A stretch of 33,663 bases of DNA from Myxococcales bacterium (GCA_021787845.1 JAJYLH010000057.1:1-33663); one strand, 5' to 3'; positions 25,701 through 33,440 are shown, counted from the stretch's first letter. Numbers and translations: made by a program. Notes: generated by a model not told the origin, from the sequence alone.

Positions 25701-26362
25701 GCACTGACATCACCAACTGGAACACGGCGTACGGGCACGACCTGGAGTGGAACGGCGGCTCGACGAACCTGAACGCGGCGACCGGGCGAACCTCGCTTGG
25801 CCTGGGGTCGCTGGCGACGAAGAGCTCGGTCGCGGCGAGCGACATCGCGCAGAGCGGCTGCACGAACAGCCAGATGTTGGAGTGGAACGGATCGGCTTGG
25901 GCCTGCGCAACCGAGACGGACCCGGTCTTCACCGCGTCCGCCGCGCATGGGATCACGAGCCCGGACATCACGAGTTGGAATGGGAAGCTCGACGCTGCCG
26001 GTGGGACCATGACCGGCGCGCTGACGCTCGGCCCGGGCGGCGGCACGGTTCCCTTGACCGTCAATCCCTCCACCACCCCGAGCGTCGATTTGACCGACTG
26101 GCAGGTGGGCGGCTCCACCGTGGCGTCGGTCAGCTCGGCCGGCGACCTCCACACAAATGGTGTGGTCGGGTTCGGCGAGAGCCAGCTCAAGCTACAGGTT
26201 TGGGAAGCCGCTACGACCGTGTCTTTGACGACCTGCACCGGCGCAACTGGCGCCTGCGGCAACGGCTACTGCCTTGGTGCGTACGACGGGTCTGCGATCC
26301 CCGTGCAAAAGAGCTGCACGAGCGCCTCAGCGAAGTACTGCATCTGCGTTGGCTCGCCCTGA
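22751..26362 (+). CDS. large secreted fibre-like repeat protein
   Basis: A 1203-residue exported protein: the signal peptide MKRTVLFLLVAAVSSLARA cleaves near residue 20. Residues about 30-140 form a domain (QGYLLDSTNKPVTQQGLKI to LQVGSVPFALEAELA) shared with the paralogue at 28.3-29.8 kb. The middle is Gly/Ser/Thr/Asn-rich with many short TGN-type strands, as in phage-tail-fibre or adhesin stalks, including repeated TGGNGLTV/TAGQGLTGGG turns. Residues about 825-1080 are an 86-residue tandem repeat. The last 60 residues hold six cysteines (TCTGATGACGNGYCLG and KYCICVGSP), a likely disulphide-bonded tip. It is probably displayed or released as a fibre. The target is unknown. An upstream in-frame ATG at 22688 would bury the signal peptide, so I use 22751. 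Confidence 0.82.
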   Translation: MKRTVLFLLVAAVSSLARADAASPAAPIVPMELPTQGYLLDSTNKPVTQQGLKITFSLYSSDTSPTAIWQESDTVDVVNGYYALELGQVAPLSAESLATPLFLGVAIDGGQELQPRLQVGSVPFALEAELAHDLAGGTITGATITNSSVDATQVSIDGTPVIDSSGQFLGTAHDAENLGGVPAASYLSSNGGDGSKLSNLNPAALSPGTASIDITGNAATATTAQDFSGSLSGDVTGTEHATVVSGLEGVSVSSAAPNATDVLRFDAATSSWSPSLDASSFNGRTGDIVPQPGDYSFDLIAGQATDSQLEGPLVTALTGGNGLTVTTTNPTGVDRASLALKLDGSTLANGASGLSVNLGNANTWTGAQAFSSGATFGAGAKFSTSTGDALDVTSADGNTKYLAVGSTGALTISGPATFNGGISASTFTGNVSGTASNVTGTVAVVNGGTGVSSVGSGRLLIGAGTSPLGSIAAPLQADQVLRSSGAGTNFGWGSLTVGDLPTGIPNANLAHSTITIDTPNTSGLTGGSSTPVSLGGGLSLSIASGGVTNSMLANPSLTITAGQGLTGGGTPALGGNATLAANLNRDATLVGNGGSSSLGLDLTHANNWTAAQTFSGSATVSTTGNTTSLTVDQTSHASPTADVLDVNSSGGATKYFTIDYAGNATFSGTVNASQFVGSTATGVSVNAPLTGDGTTGSRITIPQANGSTDGYLAQGDWTTFNSKAASGANHDITSLTGLTTALPVSEGGTGGSAAPTAGAVAYGIGSRYAFSVAGASGELLVSGGAGAPTWGQLASMETDPIFTASAADGITSGNITNWNTAYTDRMEWNGGSTGLNATTGRASLGLGALATESAVTFGQLPSGGCTNGQVLKWNGSTWACATETDPVFAASAASGITSTDINNWNAAYGNDLEWNGGSTGLNAANGRTSLGLGSLATKSSIAASDITQSGCTNGQMLKWNGSTWACAAETDPVFTASPADGIAGTDITNWNTAYGHDLEWNGGSTNLNAATGRTSLGLGSLATKSSVAASDIAQSGCTNSQMLEWNGSAWACATETDPVFTASAAHGITSPDITSWNGKLDAAGGTMTGALTLGPGGGTVPLTVNPSTTPSVDLTDWQVGGSTVASVSSAGDLHTNGVVGFGESQLKLQVWEAATTVSLTTCTGATGACGNGYCLGAYDGSAIPVQKSCTSASAKYCICVGSP
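24352..24360 (+). repeat. run of nine G inside the fibre gene
   Basis: Nine consecutive G bases encode part of Leu-Gly-Gly-Gly-Leu in the fibre protein. A one-base slip would shift the frame and truncate the protein before its tandem repeats and cysteine-rich tip. Runs of this kind drive phase variation in some bacteria; whether this one varies is unknown. Confidence 0.7.
25227..25980 (+). repeat. 258-bp tandem repeat inside the fibre gene
   Basis: Units start at 25227, 25485 and 25743, exactly 258 bp (86 codons) apart. Each begins EWNGGST and runs through GRTSLGLGSLATKSS, CTNGQMLKWNGSTWAC and ETDPVFTASAADGI to NWNTAYG. The third unit diverges after its ETDPVFTASAAHGIT portion. A partial unit (its last third, ETDPIFTAS...) precedes the first near 25140. 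Each full unit has a CTNGQ...WAC cysteine pair. Confidence 0.85.
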
Positions 26363-26381
26363 TCGCCAAGCGTTTGGATCG

Positions 26382-26402
26382 TGGCAAGCCTTCGCCTTGC
26401 CA
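26382..26402. terminator. hairpin between convergent fibre and phosphoglucomutase genes
   Basis: TGGCAAG (26382-26388) pairs with CTTGCCA (26396-26402) around a 7-base loop. It lies in the 51-bp gap between two convergent stop codons, so it can serve both. There is no strong T-run. Confidence 0.5.
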
Positions 26403-26413
26403 AGGCGCTTTCG

Positions 26414-28165
26414 CTATCCCTGATGCGCGACGGCGAGGAACGCGTCCTGAATCGCTTGGAGCTTCGCCTTCCCGCGGGCGCGCGCGTCGTCGAGCGACTC
26501 GCCGTGCCCGGGCGTGACGCGCACGTCGAAGTAGAACTTGATCTTCGGCTCGGTCCCGCTCGGCCGGGCGACGATGCGGTCGCCGCCCTCCAGGTCGAAG
26601 GTCAGCACGTTCGATTTCGGCAGCGTCAGCGCTTCCGTGCGCCCGTCGGCGAAGCGCTTCTCGCCCGCGAGGAAGTCGCGGACGGACAGCACCTCGGTCA
26701 CCCCGAGCGCTTTCGGGGGGCGAGAGCGCAGCCCTTCCATCATCGCCCGGATGGCGGCGGCGCCGCTCGCGCCCGGCAGCGCCTCGTTGTGCTGGCGCGA
26801 GACGTAGATGCCGAACCGCCGGGCGATTTCGTCCAGCCGGTCGCCCAGCGTCTGCCCCCTCGTCTTGAGGAACGCCGCGAGAAGCGCGACGACCACCGCG
26901 CTCCCGATGCCGTCCTTGTCGCGCACCACGTCGCCCACCGTCGCGCCCAGCGCCTCCTCGTAGCCGAAGACGAAGGCCGCCTCTCCCTTCGCCTCCAGCT
27001 CGATCGCGCGATTCGCAATCCACTTGAACCCGGTCAGGGTCTCCTCGTAGCGCGCGCCGAGCGTGGCCGCGAGGTGCCCCAGCATCGGCGAGCTGACGAC
27101 GGTGGTGACGACGAGCGGGTTCTTCGGCGGGCGCGGGTCCTCCACCAGCCGGTGGTGGCCGAGCAGGGTGCCGACGTCGTTTCCGGAGAGCAGGAGGTAT
27201 TCCCCTCCCCGGGAGCGGTAGCCCACGGCGATGCGGTCGGCGTCGGGGTCGTTGGCGATGACGAGGTCCGCCTGCTTCTCGCGGGCGAGGGCGAGGACCA
27301 GGTCCATCGCGCCCGGCTCTTCCGGATTGGGGAAGCGCACCGTCGGGAACGCGGCGTCCGGCTCGGCCTGGCGGTCGACGACGAAGACGTTCTCGAACCC
27401 CGCGTCCCGAAGAACGCGCTGGGCGAAGCGCCCGCCGACCCCGTGCAGCGGCGTGTAGGCGATGGAGAGCGACCGGTCTTTCGCGAGCCCGAAGTCCAGC
27501 GCCTGTACCGCTTGGCAGTAGCGCTCCTCCACATCGGCGAGCACGGGCAGGTAGAGGCCCATCAGCCGGCCGGCCTCCCGGTCGACGAGCGCCAGGTCCT
27601 TGACGCTCGCGATGGCGTCGATCGCCTGCGCGATGCCCCGGTCGTGCGGCGGGACGATCTGCGCGGCGTTGCCCCAGTAGACCTTGTAGCCGTTGTACTC
27701 GGGCGGGTTGTGGCTGGCGGTGATCATGACCCCAGCAGCGGCGCCGAGGTCCTTGACGGCGAAGGCGCACACCGGCGTCGGGGTCGGCTCCTCGAAGAAG
27801 TGGACGAGGAATCCCATCCCCGTCGCGACCCGGGCGGCGTCGCGGGCGAAGACGTCGGAGAGCCGGCGGCCGTCGCGGGCGATGACGAGCCCGCGTGCGT
27901 GCGCGTGCGGGACGGTGCGCAAGAGGTACGCGCACAGACCGGCGGTCGTCTTGCGCACGACCGCGCGGTTCATCCGGTTCGGGCCGGCGCCGATGACGCC
28001 GCGCAAGCCCGCGGTGCCGAATTCGAGACGGCCGTCGAAGCGGTCGGCGAGCGCCGCCTGGTCGTCGTTCGCGACCAGATCCAGGGCCTCCCGCGCGGTG
28101 TCGCGGTCCGGGTCGTCGGCGACGAACGCGAATACGCGGGCGAGAAGGTCAGGAGCGATCGTCAT
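26414..28165 (-). CDS. phosphoglucomutase/phosphomannomutase (alpha-D-phosphohexomutase)
   Basis: A 583-residue cytoplasmic enzyme that interconverts hexose 1- and 6-phosphates, feeding glycogen, trehalose or cell-surface sugars. It has the full four-domain layout of the superfamily: FGTAGLRG at 49-56, the catalytic serine in TASHNPP (Ser151), the metal loop DPDADR in the middle, the sugar loop GYEEALG, and the phosphate-binding RPSGTEPK near the end. Length and the GYEEALG form fit the bacterial/eukaryotic Pgm2-like group (PgcA type) rather than the shorter ManB/AlgC type. The ATG at 28165 is preceded by GAGG; a GTG two codons earlier is less likely. It lies between the two fibre paralogues but is likely a housekeeping enzyme. 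Confidence 0.93.
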   Translation of the reverse strand: MTIAPDLLARVFAFVADDPDRDTAREALDLVANDDQAALADRFDGRLEFGTAGLRGVIGAGPNRMNRAVVRKTTAGLCAYLLRTVPHAHARGLVIARDGRRLSDVFARDAARVATGMGFLVHFFEEPTPTPVCAFAVKDLGAAAGVMITASHNPPEYNGYKVYWGNAAQIVPPHDRGIAQAIDAIASVKDLALVDREAGRLMGLYLPVLADVEERYCQAVQALDFGLAKDRSLSIAYTPLHGVGGRFAQRVLRDAGFENVFVVDRQAEPDAAFPTVRFPNPEEPGAMDLVLALAREKQADLVIANDPDADRIAVGYRSRGGEYLLLSGNDVGTLLGHHRLVEDPRPPKNPLVVTTVVSSPMLGHLAATLGARYEETLTGFKWIANRAIELEAKGEAAFVFGYEEALGATVGDVVRDKDGIGSAVVVALLAAFLKTRGQTLGDRLDEIARRFGIYVSRQHNEALPGASGAAAIRAMMEGLRSRPPKALGVTEVLSVRDFLAGEKRFADGRTEALTLPKSNVLTFDLEGGDRIVARPSGTEPKIKFYFDVRVTPGHGESLDDARARGKAKLQAIQDAFLAVAHQG

Positions 28166-28261
28166 CGGCACCTCGGCGCGAAAAAGGCGGCGCAGCTTCG
28201 GTCCGATGCGAGCGCCGGAACAAGGGTGGGTCGGGGAACAGTCGCAAGCAGGGCAGGTGCG

Positions 28262-29755
28262 CTACTGGCAACACCAGAACGACGGGGTGATGTCGTTGCA
28301 GCAACCCCATTGGATGAAGATGGCACCGCCGCCAGCCCCGTCGCGCTCGGTCGCGTCGAGAGTGGTGAAGCGCGTTTCGAAGTAGGTGCTGCCTGGCCCG
28401 GTGGCGAGGGTGCAGGCGGAATCGACGAAGTAAGCGCGCCCCCCACAGGCAGTCGGAGTGCCGACCGCTTGCCGCGGCACGCAGTGGTTCCACCCAGCCG
28501 CCTTGGCCATCGCGCTGAAGTTCTGGCATTCGGCGTTGCAACTGTTGTTCGTGCTCGAGTGATCGGGATGGAAGATGCCGCACACGGGCATCGCAGTCCC
28601 GTTGACGGTCAGCGACTGCGCCTTGATCGAGCCCGCGACGTCCAAGGTGGCCTGCGGCGGTGCTGTTGAGCCGATGCCGACGGACTGGGTGAACGTGTCG
28701 GTCCCGGTGAAGGCGTTGTTGGCGTCGAGCAAGGCGACGTTCGGCGACAGCCGGTTGTCGGCAACGGTGCCCTGGGAGAGCTCGGTCGCGTTCAAGCTCG
28801 TCAGCGCCGAGCCGTCGCCGCTGAAGCTGCCGCGAAAGGCGTTCGCCGAGTTGGTCAGGCTCACCGTTGCCGACTGCGTGCCCGAAAGGCGCCCGTCCGG
28901 AATCGTTCCGCTCGAAAGCTGCGCGGCGTCGAGGTTCGTCAGCGCCGACCCGTCGCCGGAAAACGCGTTCGCCGACACCGCTCCCGTGACGTCGAGCTTC
29001 CCGCCGATGGCGCCGTCGCCGGTCACCGACAGCGCTGCCGAGGAGAGAGTGCCCGACGCGGCCAAGTTGCTCCCCGACACCGCTCCCGTGACGTCGAGCT
29101 TCCCGCCGATGGCGCCGTCGCCGGTCACCGACAGCGCTGCCGAGGAGAGCATGCCCGACGCGGTCACGGCGCTTCCCGAGACCGCTCCCGTCGAGCTCAC
29201 CGAGCCGCTCACCGACAGATCGCCGCTCGTCGACAGCGAGCCGGCTTGCACCGACCCGCCGACGTCGAGGTTTCCGGGTTGGGCCACCGCGCTCGCGACG
29301 TCCGGCTGAAAGAGCGCGTAGCGCTGGTCGAGGTCGGCGAGCGCCTCTCCCTGGAGGAGGAGGGCGTTCGTCGCCACCGCCGCGGTCGGCACCGTGCCCA
29401 CCTCTAGCCGCGGCAAGAGCCGGGTCGACCCCACCGTGACCTCGAGGTAGCGCGCCTGGTCCGTCGGCAACATCGAGGGCAAGAGGCTCGTCCCGCAATC
29501 GCCGCCGAGGGTGACCGCGTAGTAGCCGTGGAGAACGGAAACGCTGCAGGACCCTTCCCAGAGCTTGTTCTCGTTCGCCACTGGCGCGCTCTGGTCGAAA
29601 ATGCGAAACGTCATCGGCTGCCCGTCGGTGGTGATGGGCGTGTCGGAGGCGTCGAGCAGGTAGCCGGTGTGGACGAGGACGATGGGCTTCTCGGTCGGGT
29701 CGGCGAGAGCGGTGACGCTCATCAGGAGCGGCACGAGCCAGAGCAGGCGAGCCAT
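28262..29755 (-). CDS. secreted fibre-like protein, paralogue of the 22.8-kb gene
   Basis: A 497-residue exported protein (signal peptide MARLLWLVPLLMSVTALA, cleaved before DPTE). The N-terminal domain (about 25-130: TGYLLDASDTPITTDGQPM, HGYYAVTLGG, LLPRLEVGTVPTAAVATNA) aligns with that of the larger fibre. Next is a Ser/Gly-rich stalk with two 34-residue repeats (LSSAALSVTGDGAIGGKLDV) and SGDGSALTNL/TSL turns, which are common in tail-fibre and adhesin stalks. The C-terminal 120 residues form a different tip with about ten cysteines (PVCGIFH, NSCNAECQNF, HCVPRQ, ACGG, SACTL, GCCNDI, FWCCQ). AGGAGG stands 7 bases before the ATG. The two paralogues share the base and differ at the tip. Confidence 0.82.
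   Translation of the reverse strand: MARLLWLVPLLMSVTALADPTEKPIVLVHTGYLLDASDTPITTDGQPMTFRIFDQSAPVANENKLWEGSCSVSVLHGYYAVTLGGDCGTSLLPSMLPTDQARYLEVTVGSTRLLPRLEVGTVPTAAVATNALLLQGEALADLDQRYALFQPDVASAVAQPGNLDVGGSVQAGSLSTSGDLSVSGSVSSTGAVSGSAVTASGMLSSAALSVTGDGAIGGKLDVTGAVSGSNLAASGTLSSAALSVTGDGAIGGKLDVTGAVSANAFSGDGSALTNLDAAQLSSGTIPDGRLSGTQSATVSLTNSANAFRGSFSGDGSALTSLNATELSQGTVADNRLSPNVALLDANNAFTGTDTFTQSVGIGSTAPPQATLDVAGSIKAQSLTVNGTAMPVCGIFHPDHSSTNNSCNAECQNFSAMAKAAGWNHCVPRQAVGTPTACGGRAYFVDSACTLATGPGSTYFETRFTTLDATERDGAGGGAIFIQWGCCNDITPSFWCCQ
28973..29149 (-). repeat. two 75-bp direct repeats in the second fibre gene
   Basis: Near-identical 75-bp stretches at 28973-29047 and 29075-29149, set at a 102-bp (34-codon) period. 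They encode LSSAALSVTGDGAIGGKLDV and flanking residues. The DNA identity is high enough to suggest a recent in-frame duplication. Confidence 0.75.
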
Positions 29756-29842
29756 GGGCGGCCTCCTTCGCGGGTCGAGATCGACGAGGGTACACGACGG
29801 CCGCGGGCGAGAGCCACCGTCGGATGCGCCCACAGCCGCCAG

Positions 29843-30832
29843 CTAAGCGAGCCGCCAGCGGTAGATCGGCTCGGCGGGCAGCATCACCACCGCGCCCTTT
29901 TCCTCGAGCACTTCCAGGTTCCCCACGACCTCGCTCAAAGTGAGGTAGAGCGATCTCAAGCCCACGTGCGGAAACAGGTGCTGCACGAGCTCGACCGCGC
30001 TCTTGGGGCCGTCGGCGAGCTTCGCCAGGAGGCGGCCCTGCCGCCGGGCGTAGAACGAGACGAGCCCGTCGATCACCTTGCGGTGGTCGTGGAACGGCTG
30101 GTCGTGCCCGGGAAGAATCAGCTCGAGGTCGAGCTCGCGGGTCTTCGCCGCAGTCTTGAGATACGTCGCGAGCGCCCGAAATTTCGCCGTCTCCCCTTCG
30201 GGGCCCACCTCCAACAGCGGGTTCGGGCTCACCCGCTCGAGCAGGTGATCGCCCGCGAAGAAGAGCCCGTGCTCCGGCACGTGGAGGCAGCACAGGCCCG
30301 GAGTGTGGCCCGGCGCATGGACCACCGTCGCCGAGAAGTGGCGGAAGCGCAACTGCTCGCCGTCCAAGAGCGGCTCGGTCTTCTCGACCGCCCGCGCCAT
30401 GGTCAGCGTGTACCGCTGTCCCTTGCCGAGCATGGCAATGGCGCTCCGGTCCACCCCGAGCCGGGTCAGGTAGCCGTCGTACGCCGCCCGGGAGCGCTGG
30501 AACTCCTCGCCCGGCAGCTCGACCTTGTTCCGGTCCAGCTCGTGGACGAACACCGGCGCGCCCGACGCCTCGCGGATGGTCTGGGCGAGCCCGTAGTGGT
30601 CGATGTGGCCGTGGGAGAGGAGCACCCGGCGGACGCTCTGGAAGCCGAGGCCCAGCGCCTTGAGCCCTTCCTGCACCGCCTCCTCGCCGGCCGGCGTCCC
30701 GAGGCCCGAGTCGAACAGGGCGACACCGCCGCCGTCCTCCTCGATGACGTAGACGTTGACCGGGCCGCCGGCTTCCGGAAAGGGGACCGGGCAGGGAACG
30801 CGCGTGATGCCGAGCTCAGTCAATGGATGCAT
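29843..30832 (-). CDS. MBL-fold metallohydrolase
   Basis: A 329-residue soluble protein of the metallo-beta-lactamase fold, in the broad hydrolase (glyoxalase II/LACTB2-like) branch. The metal motif is SHGHIDHYG (His74, His76, Asp78, His79). Further ligands lie in APGHTPG, FFAGDHLL and LPGHDQPFHD. After the core the last 70 residues (GRLLAKLADGPKSAVELVQH and the following part) look like the winged-helix tail found in LACTB2-type proteins. The substrate is not predictable; thioester or nucleic-acid hydrolysis are both known in relatives. It is the gene downstream of etfA but is separated by a palindromic element, so it may be a different transcript. Confidence 0.88.
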   Translation of the reverse strand: MHPLTELGITRVPCPVPFPEAGGPVNVYVIEEDGGGVALFDSGLGTPAGEEAVQEGLKALGLGFQSVRRVLLSHGHIDHYGLAQTIREASGAPVFVHELDRNKVELPGEEFQRSRAAYDGYLTRLGVDRSAIAMLGKGQRYTLTMARAVEKTEPLLDGEQLRFRHFSATVVHAPGHTPGLCCLHVPEHGLFFAGDHLLERVSPNPLLEVGPEGETAKFRALATYLKTAAKTRELDLELILPGHDQPFHDHRKVIDGLVSFYARRQGRLLAKLADGPKSAVELVQHLFPHVGLRSLYLTLSEVVGNLEVLEEKGAVVMLPAEPIYRWRLA

Positions 30833-30875
30833 GCGGCTTTCAGTCGGTTTCTCCGGGAACCCGTGGGGAACGCGC

Positions 30876-30917
30876 GGTCGGACCGATCGGTCTGATCCGA
30901 CCGATCGGTCCGACCGG
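30876..30917. terminator. GATCGGTC-family 3'-end hairpin, copy 5
   Basis: GGTCGGACCGATCGGT (30876-30891) pairs perfectly with ACCGATCGGTCCGACC (30900-30915) around an 8-base loop. It lies about 30 bases past the stop of etfA and upstream of the MBL gene on the minus strand. This is the most stable hairpin of the five family members and has no T-run. Confidence 0.6.
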
Positions 30918-30945
30918 CGTGAGCGCACCGCAGAGCCGGCGGGCC

Positions 30946-31908
30946 CTAGCCCTTCACCTTCCGAATCTCCTCGGTCAGCTCCGGCAGGGCCTTGAAGAGG
31001 TCGGCGACCAGGCCGTAGTCGGCGACCTGGAAGATCGGCGCCTCGGGGTCCTTGTTGATGGCGACGATGGTCTTCGACCCCTTCATCCCGGCGAGGTGCT
31101 GAATCGCTCCCGAGATGCCCGCCGCGATGTAGAGCTTGGGCGCCACCACCTTGCCCGTCTGCCCGACCTGCATGTCGTTCGGCTGCCAGCCGGCGTCCAC
31201 CACCGCCCGCGAGGCGCCGATGGCCGCTCCCAACAGGTCCGCCAGCGCCTCGATGGGCTTGAAGTCGCCCTTCGTCCCGCGCCCGCCAGCGACCACCACG
31301 CTCGCCTCGGTCAGCTCCGGCCGCTCGCTCTTGACCTCCTGGAACTGGAGGAACTTGGTCTTCGGAGAGGTCGGGTCGACCGCGAGCTTCTCGACCGGGG
31401 CGCTGCCCGACGGCACCGCTTCTGGAAAGTCCGTCGGCCGGATGGTCACCACCTTCACCGGCGTCGCCACCTCGACCGTGGCGATGGCGTTGCCCGCCCA
31501 CATCGGCCGCTTGAACAGGACGTTCGCGCCTTCCCCGGCGAGGCCGACGATGTCGCTCGCGAGCCCGGCGCCGAGCTTGCCCGCCACCCGCGGGAGGATG
31601 TCCTTGCCGAAATTGGTCGCGGCCGCCACGACGTAGGTCGCGCCGGACGCCTGCACCGCCTGCGCGATGACCTGCGCGTACGTCTCCGCCAGCGGGCTCG
31701 CGAGCGCGTCGGCGTCGGCCTCGAGCACCTTCGCCACGCCGCGCGAGGCGACCTCCTGGGTGACGGCAGCGGTGCCCTTCCCCAGGACCAGCGCGACCAC
31801 CTCGCCGCCCGCCCGCGCTTTCACCTGCTGCGCCGCGCCGATGGCGTTGAGCGACGCCTTGCGCAGCTTGCCCTTGAAATGCTCGGCCACCACGAGAATG
31901 TTGCCCAT
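30946..31908 (-). CDS. etfA: electron transfer flavoprotein alpha subunit
   Basis: ETF alpha (320 residues) binds FAD and, with ETF beta, takes electrons from acyl-CoA and other dehydrogenases and passes them to the quinone pool through ETF-quinone oxidoreductase. The N-terminal half is the variable ETF fold (MGNILVVAEHFKGKLRKASL). The C-terminal FAD domain has VVVAGGRGTKG, SRAVVDAGWQP, QVGQTGKVVAPKLYIAAGIS and INKDPEAPIFQVADYG, all standard. It lies 40 bp downstream of etfB with AAGGGAGAAG as ribosome site, so the two are one operon. Confidence 0.95.
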   Translation of the reverse strand: MGNILVVAEHFKGKLRKASLNAIGAAQQVKARAGGEVVALVLGKGTAAVTQEVASRGVAKVLEADADALASPLAETYAQVIAQAVQASGATYVVAAATNFGKDILPRVAGKLGAGLASDIVGLAGEGANVLFKRPMWAGNAIATVEVATPVKVVTIRPTDFPEAVPSGSAPVEKLAVDPTSPKTKFLQFQEVKSERPELTEASVVVAGGRGTKGDFKPIEALADLLGAAIGASRAVVDAGWQPNDMQVGQTGKVVAPKLYIAAGISGAIQHLAGMKGSKTIVAINKDPEAPIFQVADYGLVADLFKALPELTEEIRKVKG

Positions 31909-31948
31909 CGTCTTCTCCCTTGAAGGGGTTAGGAGCGCTGCGGGAAGC

Positions 31949-32749
31949 CTAGAGAACCTTCGCCTCGTTCTTGAGCTTGTCGACCAGCGTCGGCACGTCG
32001 GGGACCTTGATGCCCGCCTGCCGCGCCGGGGGCGGCTCGACCCGGACCACCTTGACCTTCGGCGTCAGGTCGACGCCGAGGCTCGCCGCGGCGAGCTCCT
32101 CGATCGGCTTCTTCTTCGCCTTCATGATGTCCGGCAGCTTCGCGTACCGGAGCTGCTTGACGAGCCGCAAGTCGCAGGTGATGACCGCCGGGAGCTGGAC
32201 CTCGAGCTGCTCGAGACCGCCGTCGACCTCCCGCCAGACCTGCGCCGCCTTCTTGTCCGGGGAAAGCTGCACCCCCGGGACCCCCTTCTTCTCCGCGTCC
32301 GACTCCAGGCTCTCCAGCTTCGAAGCGAAGGTCACCTGCCCCCAGCCGAGGTACTCGGCGACGAGCTGCCCCGCCTGGTTGTCGTCCAGATCCACCGCCT
32401 GCTTGCCCATCAAGACCAGGTCCGGCTTTTCTTTCTCCACCACCTTCACGAGCAGCCTGGCCGCCGTGTCGGAGTCGAGAAAGCCCTCGTGCTTGACGAG
32501 AACCGCCCGGTCGGCGCCGGTCGCCAGCATCTGCCGCAGCTCGGTCGTCGCCGCCGGCCCGCCGGCGCTGACCACCACCACCTCGCCGCCGTGCGCCGCC
32601 TTCAGCCGCAGCGCCTCCTCCACCGCGATGTCGTCGAAGGGGTTCGACTTGTAGTTCACCCCCGCCGTCTCGATCCACGACCCGTCGGCCTTCACCTTGA
32701 TCTTCGACTCGTAGTCCTCGACCCTCTTGACCGTCACCAGGATCTTCAC
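31949..32749 (-). CDS. etfB: electron transfer flavoprotein beta subunit
   Basis: ETF beta (266 residues) carries AMP and the loop that docks on partner dehydrogenases. Seen here are the start MKILVTVKRVEDYESKIK, the AMP site region MGKQAVDLDDNQAGQL, and the recognition loop with LRYAKLPDIMKAKKKPIEE, close to the family pattern (RYATLPNIMKAKKKKIE). Length is normal. AGGGAGAG precedes the ATG. The order fadR-like regulator, etfB, etfA on one strand matches the end of the Bacillus subtilis fatty-acid operon (fadR-fadB-etfB-etfA) except that fadB is absent. Confidence 0.95.
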   Translation of the reverse strand: MKILVTVKRVEDYESKIKVKADGSWIETAGVNYKSNPFDDIAVEEALRLKAAHGGEVVVVSAGGPAATTELRQMLATGADRAVLVKHEGFLDSDTAARLLVKVVEKEKPDLVLMGKQAVDLDDNQAGQLVAEYLGWGQVTFASKLESLESDAEKKGVPGVQLSPDKKAAQVWREVDGGLEQLEVQLPAVITCDLRLVKQLRYAKLPDIMKAKKKPIEELAAASLGVDLTPKVKVVRVEPPPARQAGIKVPDVPTLVDKLKNEAKVL

Positions 32750-32801
32750 GTTGGCTCTCCCTTGTCGCCGCGCGACCGGCTGTTGCTTGGGCGGCGCTCC
32801 T

Positions 32802-33440
32802 CTAAGCCGCTGCCGTTTTTCCCAGGGGCTCCTGCGCCAAGAGCCCGCGCACGAAAACGTTTCCCATCTCCCGGCCCGTCTGGGCCAGGTCGAACTTGCG
32901 CCGCGCCACCAGCCACCCGAGCGCGATTTCGTCCAGCGCCCCGAACAGCGCCCGCTTCACCGCCGACGGGTGCACGTCCGGCCGAAACTCCCCGCTCGCC
33001 TGCCCCCGCTTGACGATGTCGCCGATGAGGCCCAGGTACTCCGTCAGCCGCGGCTTGTCCGAATCGCGCACGAAGGCGTTTGACTGCCGCAGCTCGACGA
33101 TCAGCACCGCCGCCACCGACGGGTTCGTCTCCACCGCCTTCAGGTGCAGGTCGACCACACGCTGGAGAGCAGCGGCACAGGACGGCAGCTCCCGTGTCGC
33201 CCCCCGCGCCGCCTCGCACAGCTCGTGCATCTTCTCGTCGAAGATGTTGAGCAAGAGGTCGTCCTTGCTCTTGAAATATAAATAAATGGTCCCGTCGGCG
33301 ACCCCCGCCGCCCGGGCGATTTCGGCGACGGTCGCGTTGAAGAAACCCTTCTCGGCGAAGACCCGCACCGCGCCGTCCAAGATGGCCAGCCGCTTCTCCG
33401 CCCGCCGCTCCTGGCGCCTCTCGTTCGCTTCCACCGCCAC
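32802..33440 (-). CDS. TetR-family regulator, FadR-like
   Basis: A 212-residue TetR-type repressor. The DNA-binding region (about 15-62) reads ILDGAVRVFAEKGFFNATVAEIARAAGVADGTIYLYFKSKDDLLLNIF when followed in order: a first helix, the turn AGVADG, and recognition residues TIYLYFKSK. The ligand domain that follows fits the size of the fatty-acid-responsive FadR group (Bacillus type), and the neighbours etfB and etfA agree. I put the start at GTG 33440 with GAGG 6 bases upstream. A TTG at 33494 would place the gene start inside the operator next to it. Repression relieved by long-chain acyl-CoA, including of its own gene, is the likely mode, by family comparison. Confidence 0.85.
   Translation of the reverse strand: MAVEANERRQERRAEKRLAILDGAVRVFAEKGFFNATVAEIARAAGVADGTIYLYFKSKDDLLLNIFDEKMHELCEAARGATRELPSCAAALQRVVDLHLKAVETNPSVAAVLIVELRQSNAFVRDSDKPRLTEYLGLIGDIVKRGQASGEFRPDVHPSAVKRALFGALDEIALGWLVARRKFDLAQTGREMGNVFVRGLLAQEPLGKTAAA

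Noticed and set aside
25227-25980. A CRISPR-like array
   Set aside because: The 258-bp units are contiguous, in frame and coding, with no short repeats separated by unique spacers.
26381-28669. A 762-codon open frame antisense to the phosphoglucomutase
   Set aside because: All mutase motifs are on the minus strand; the plus frame has none.
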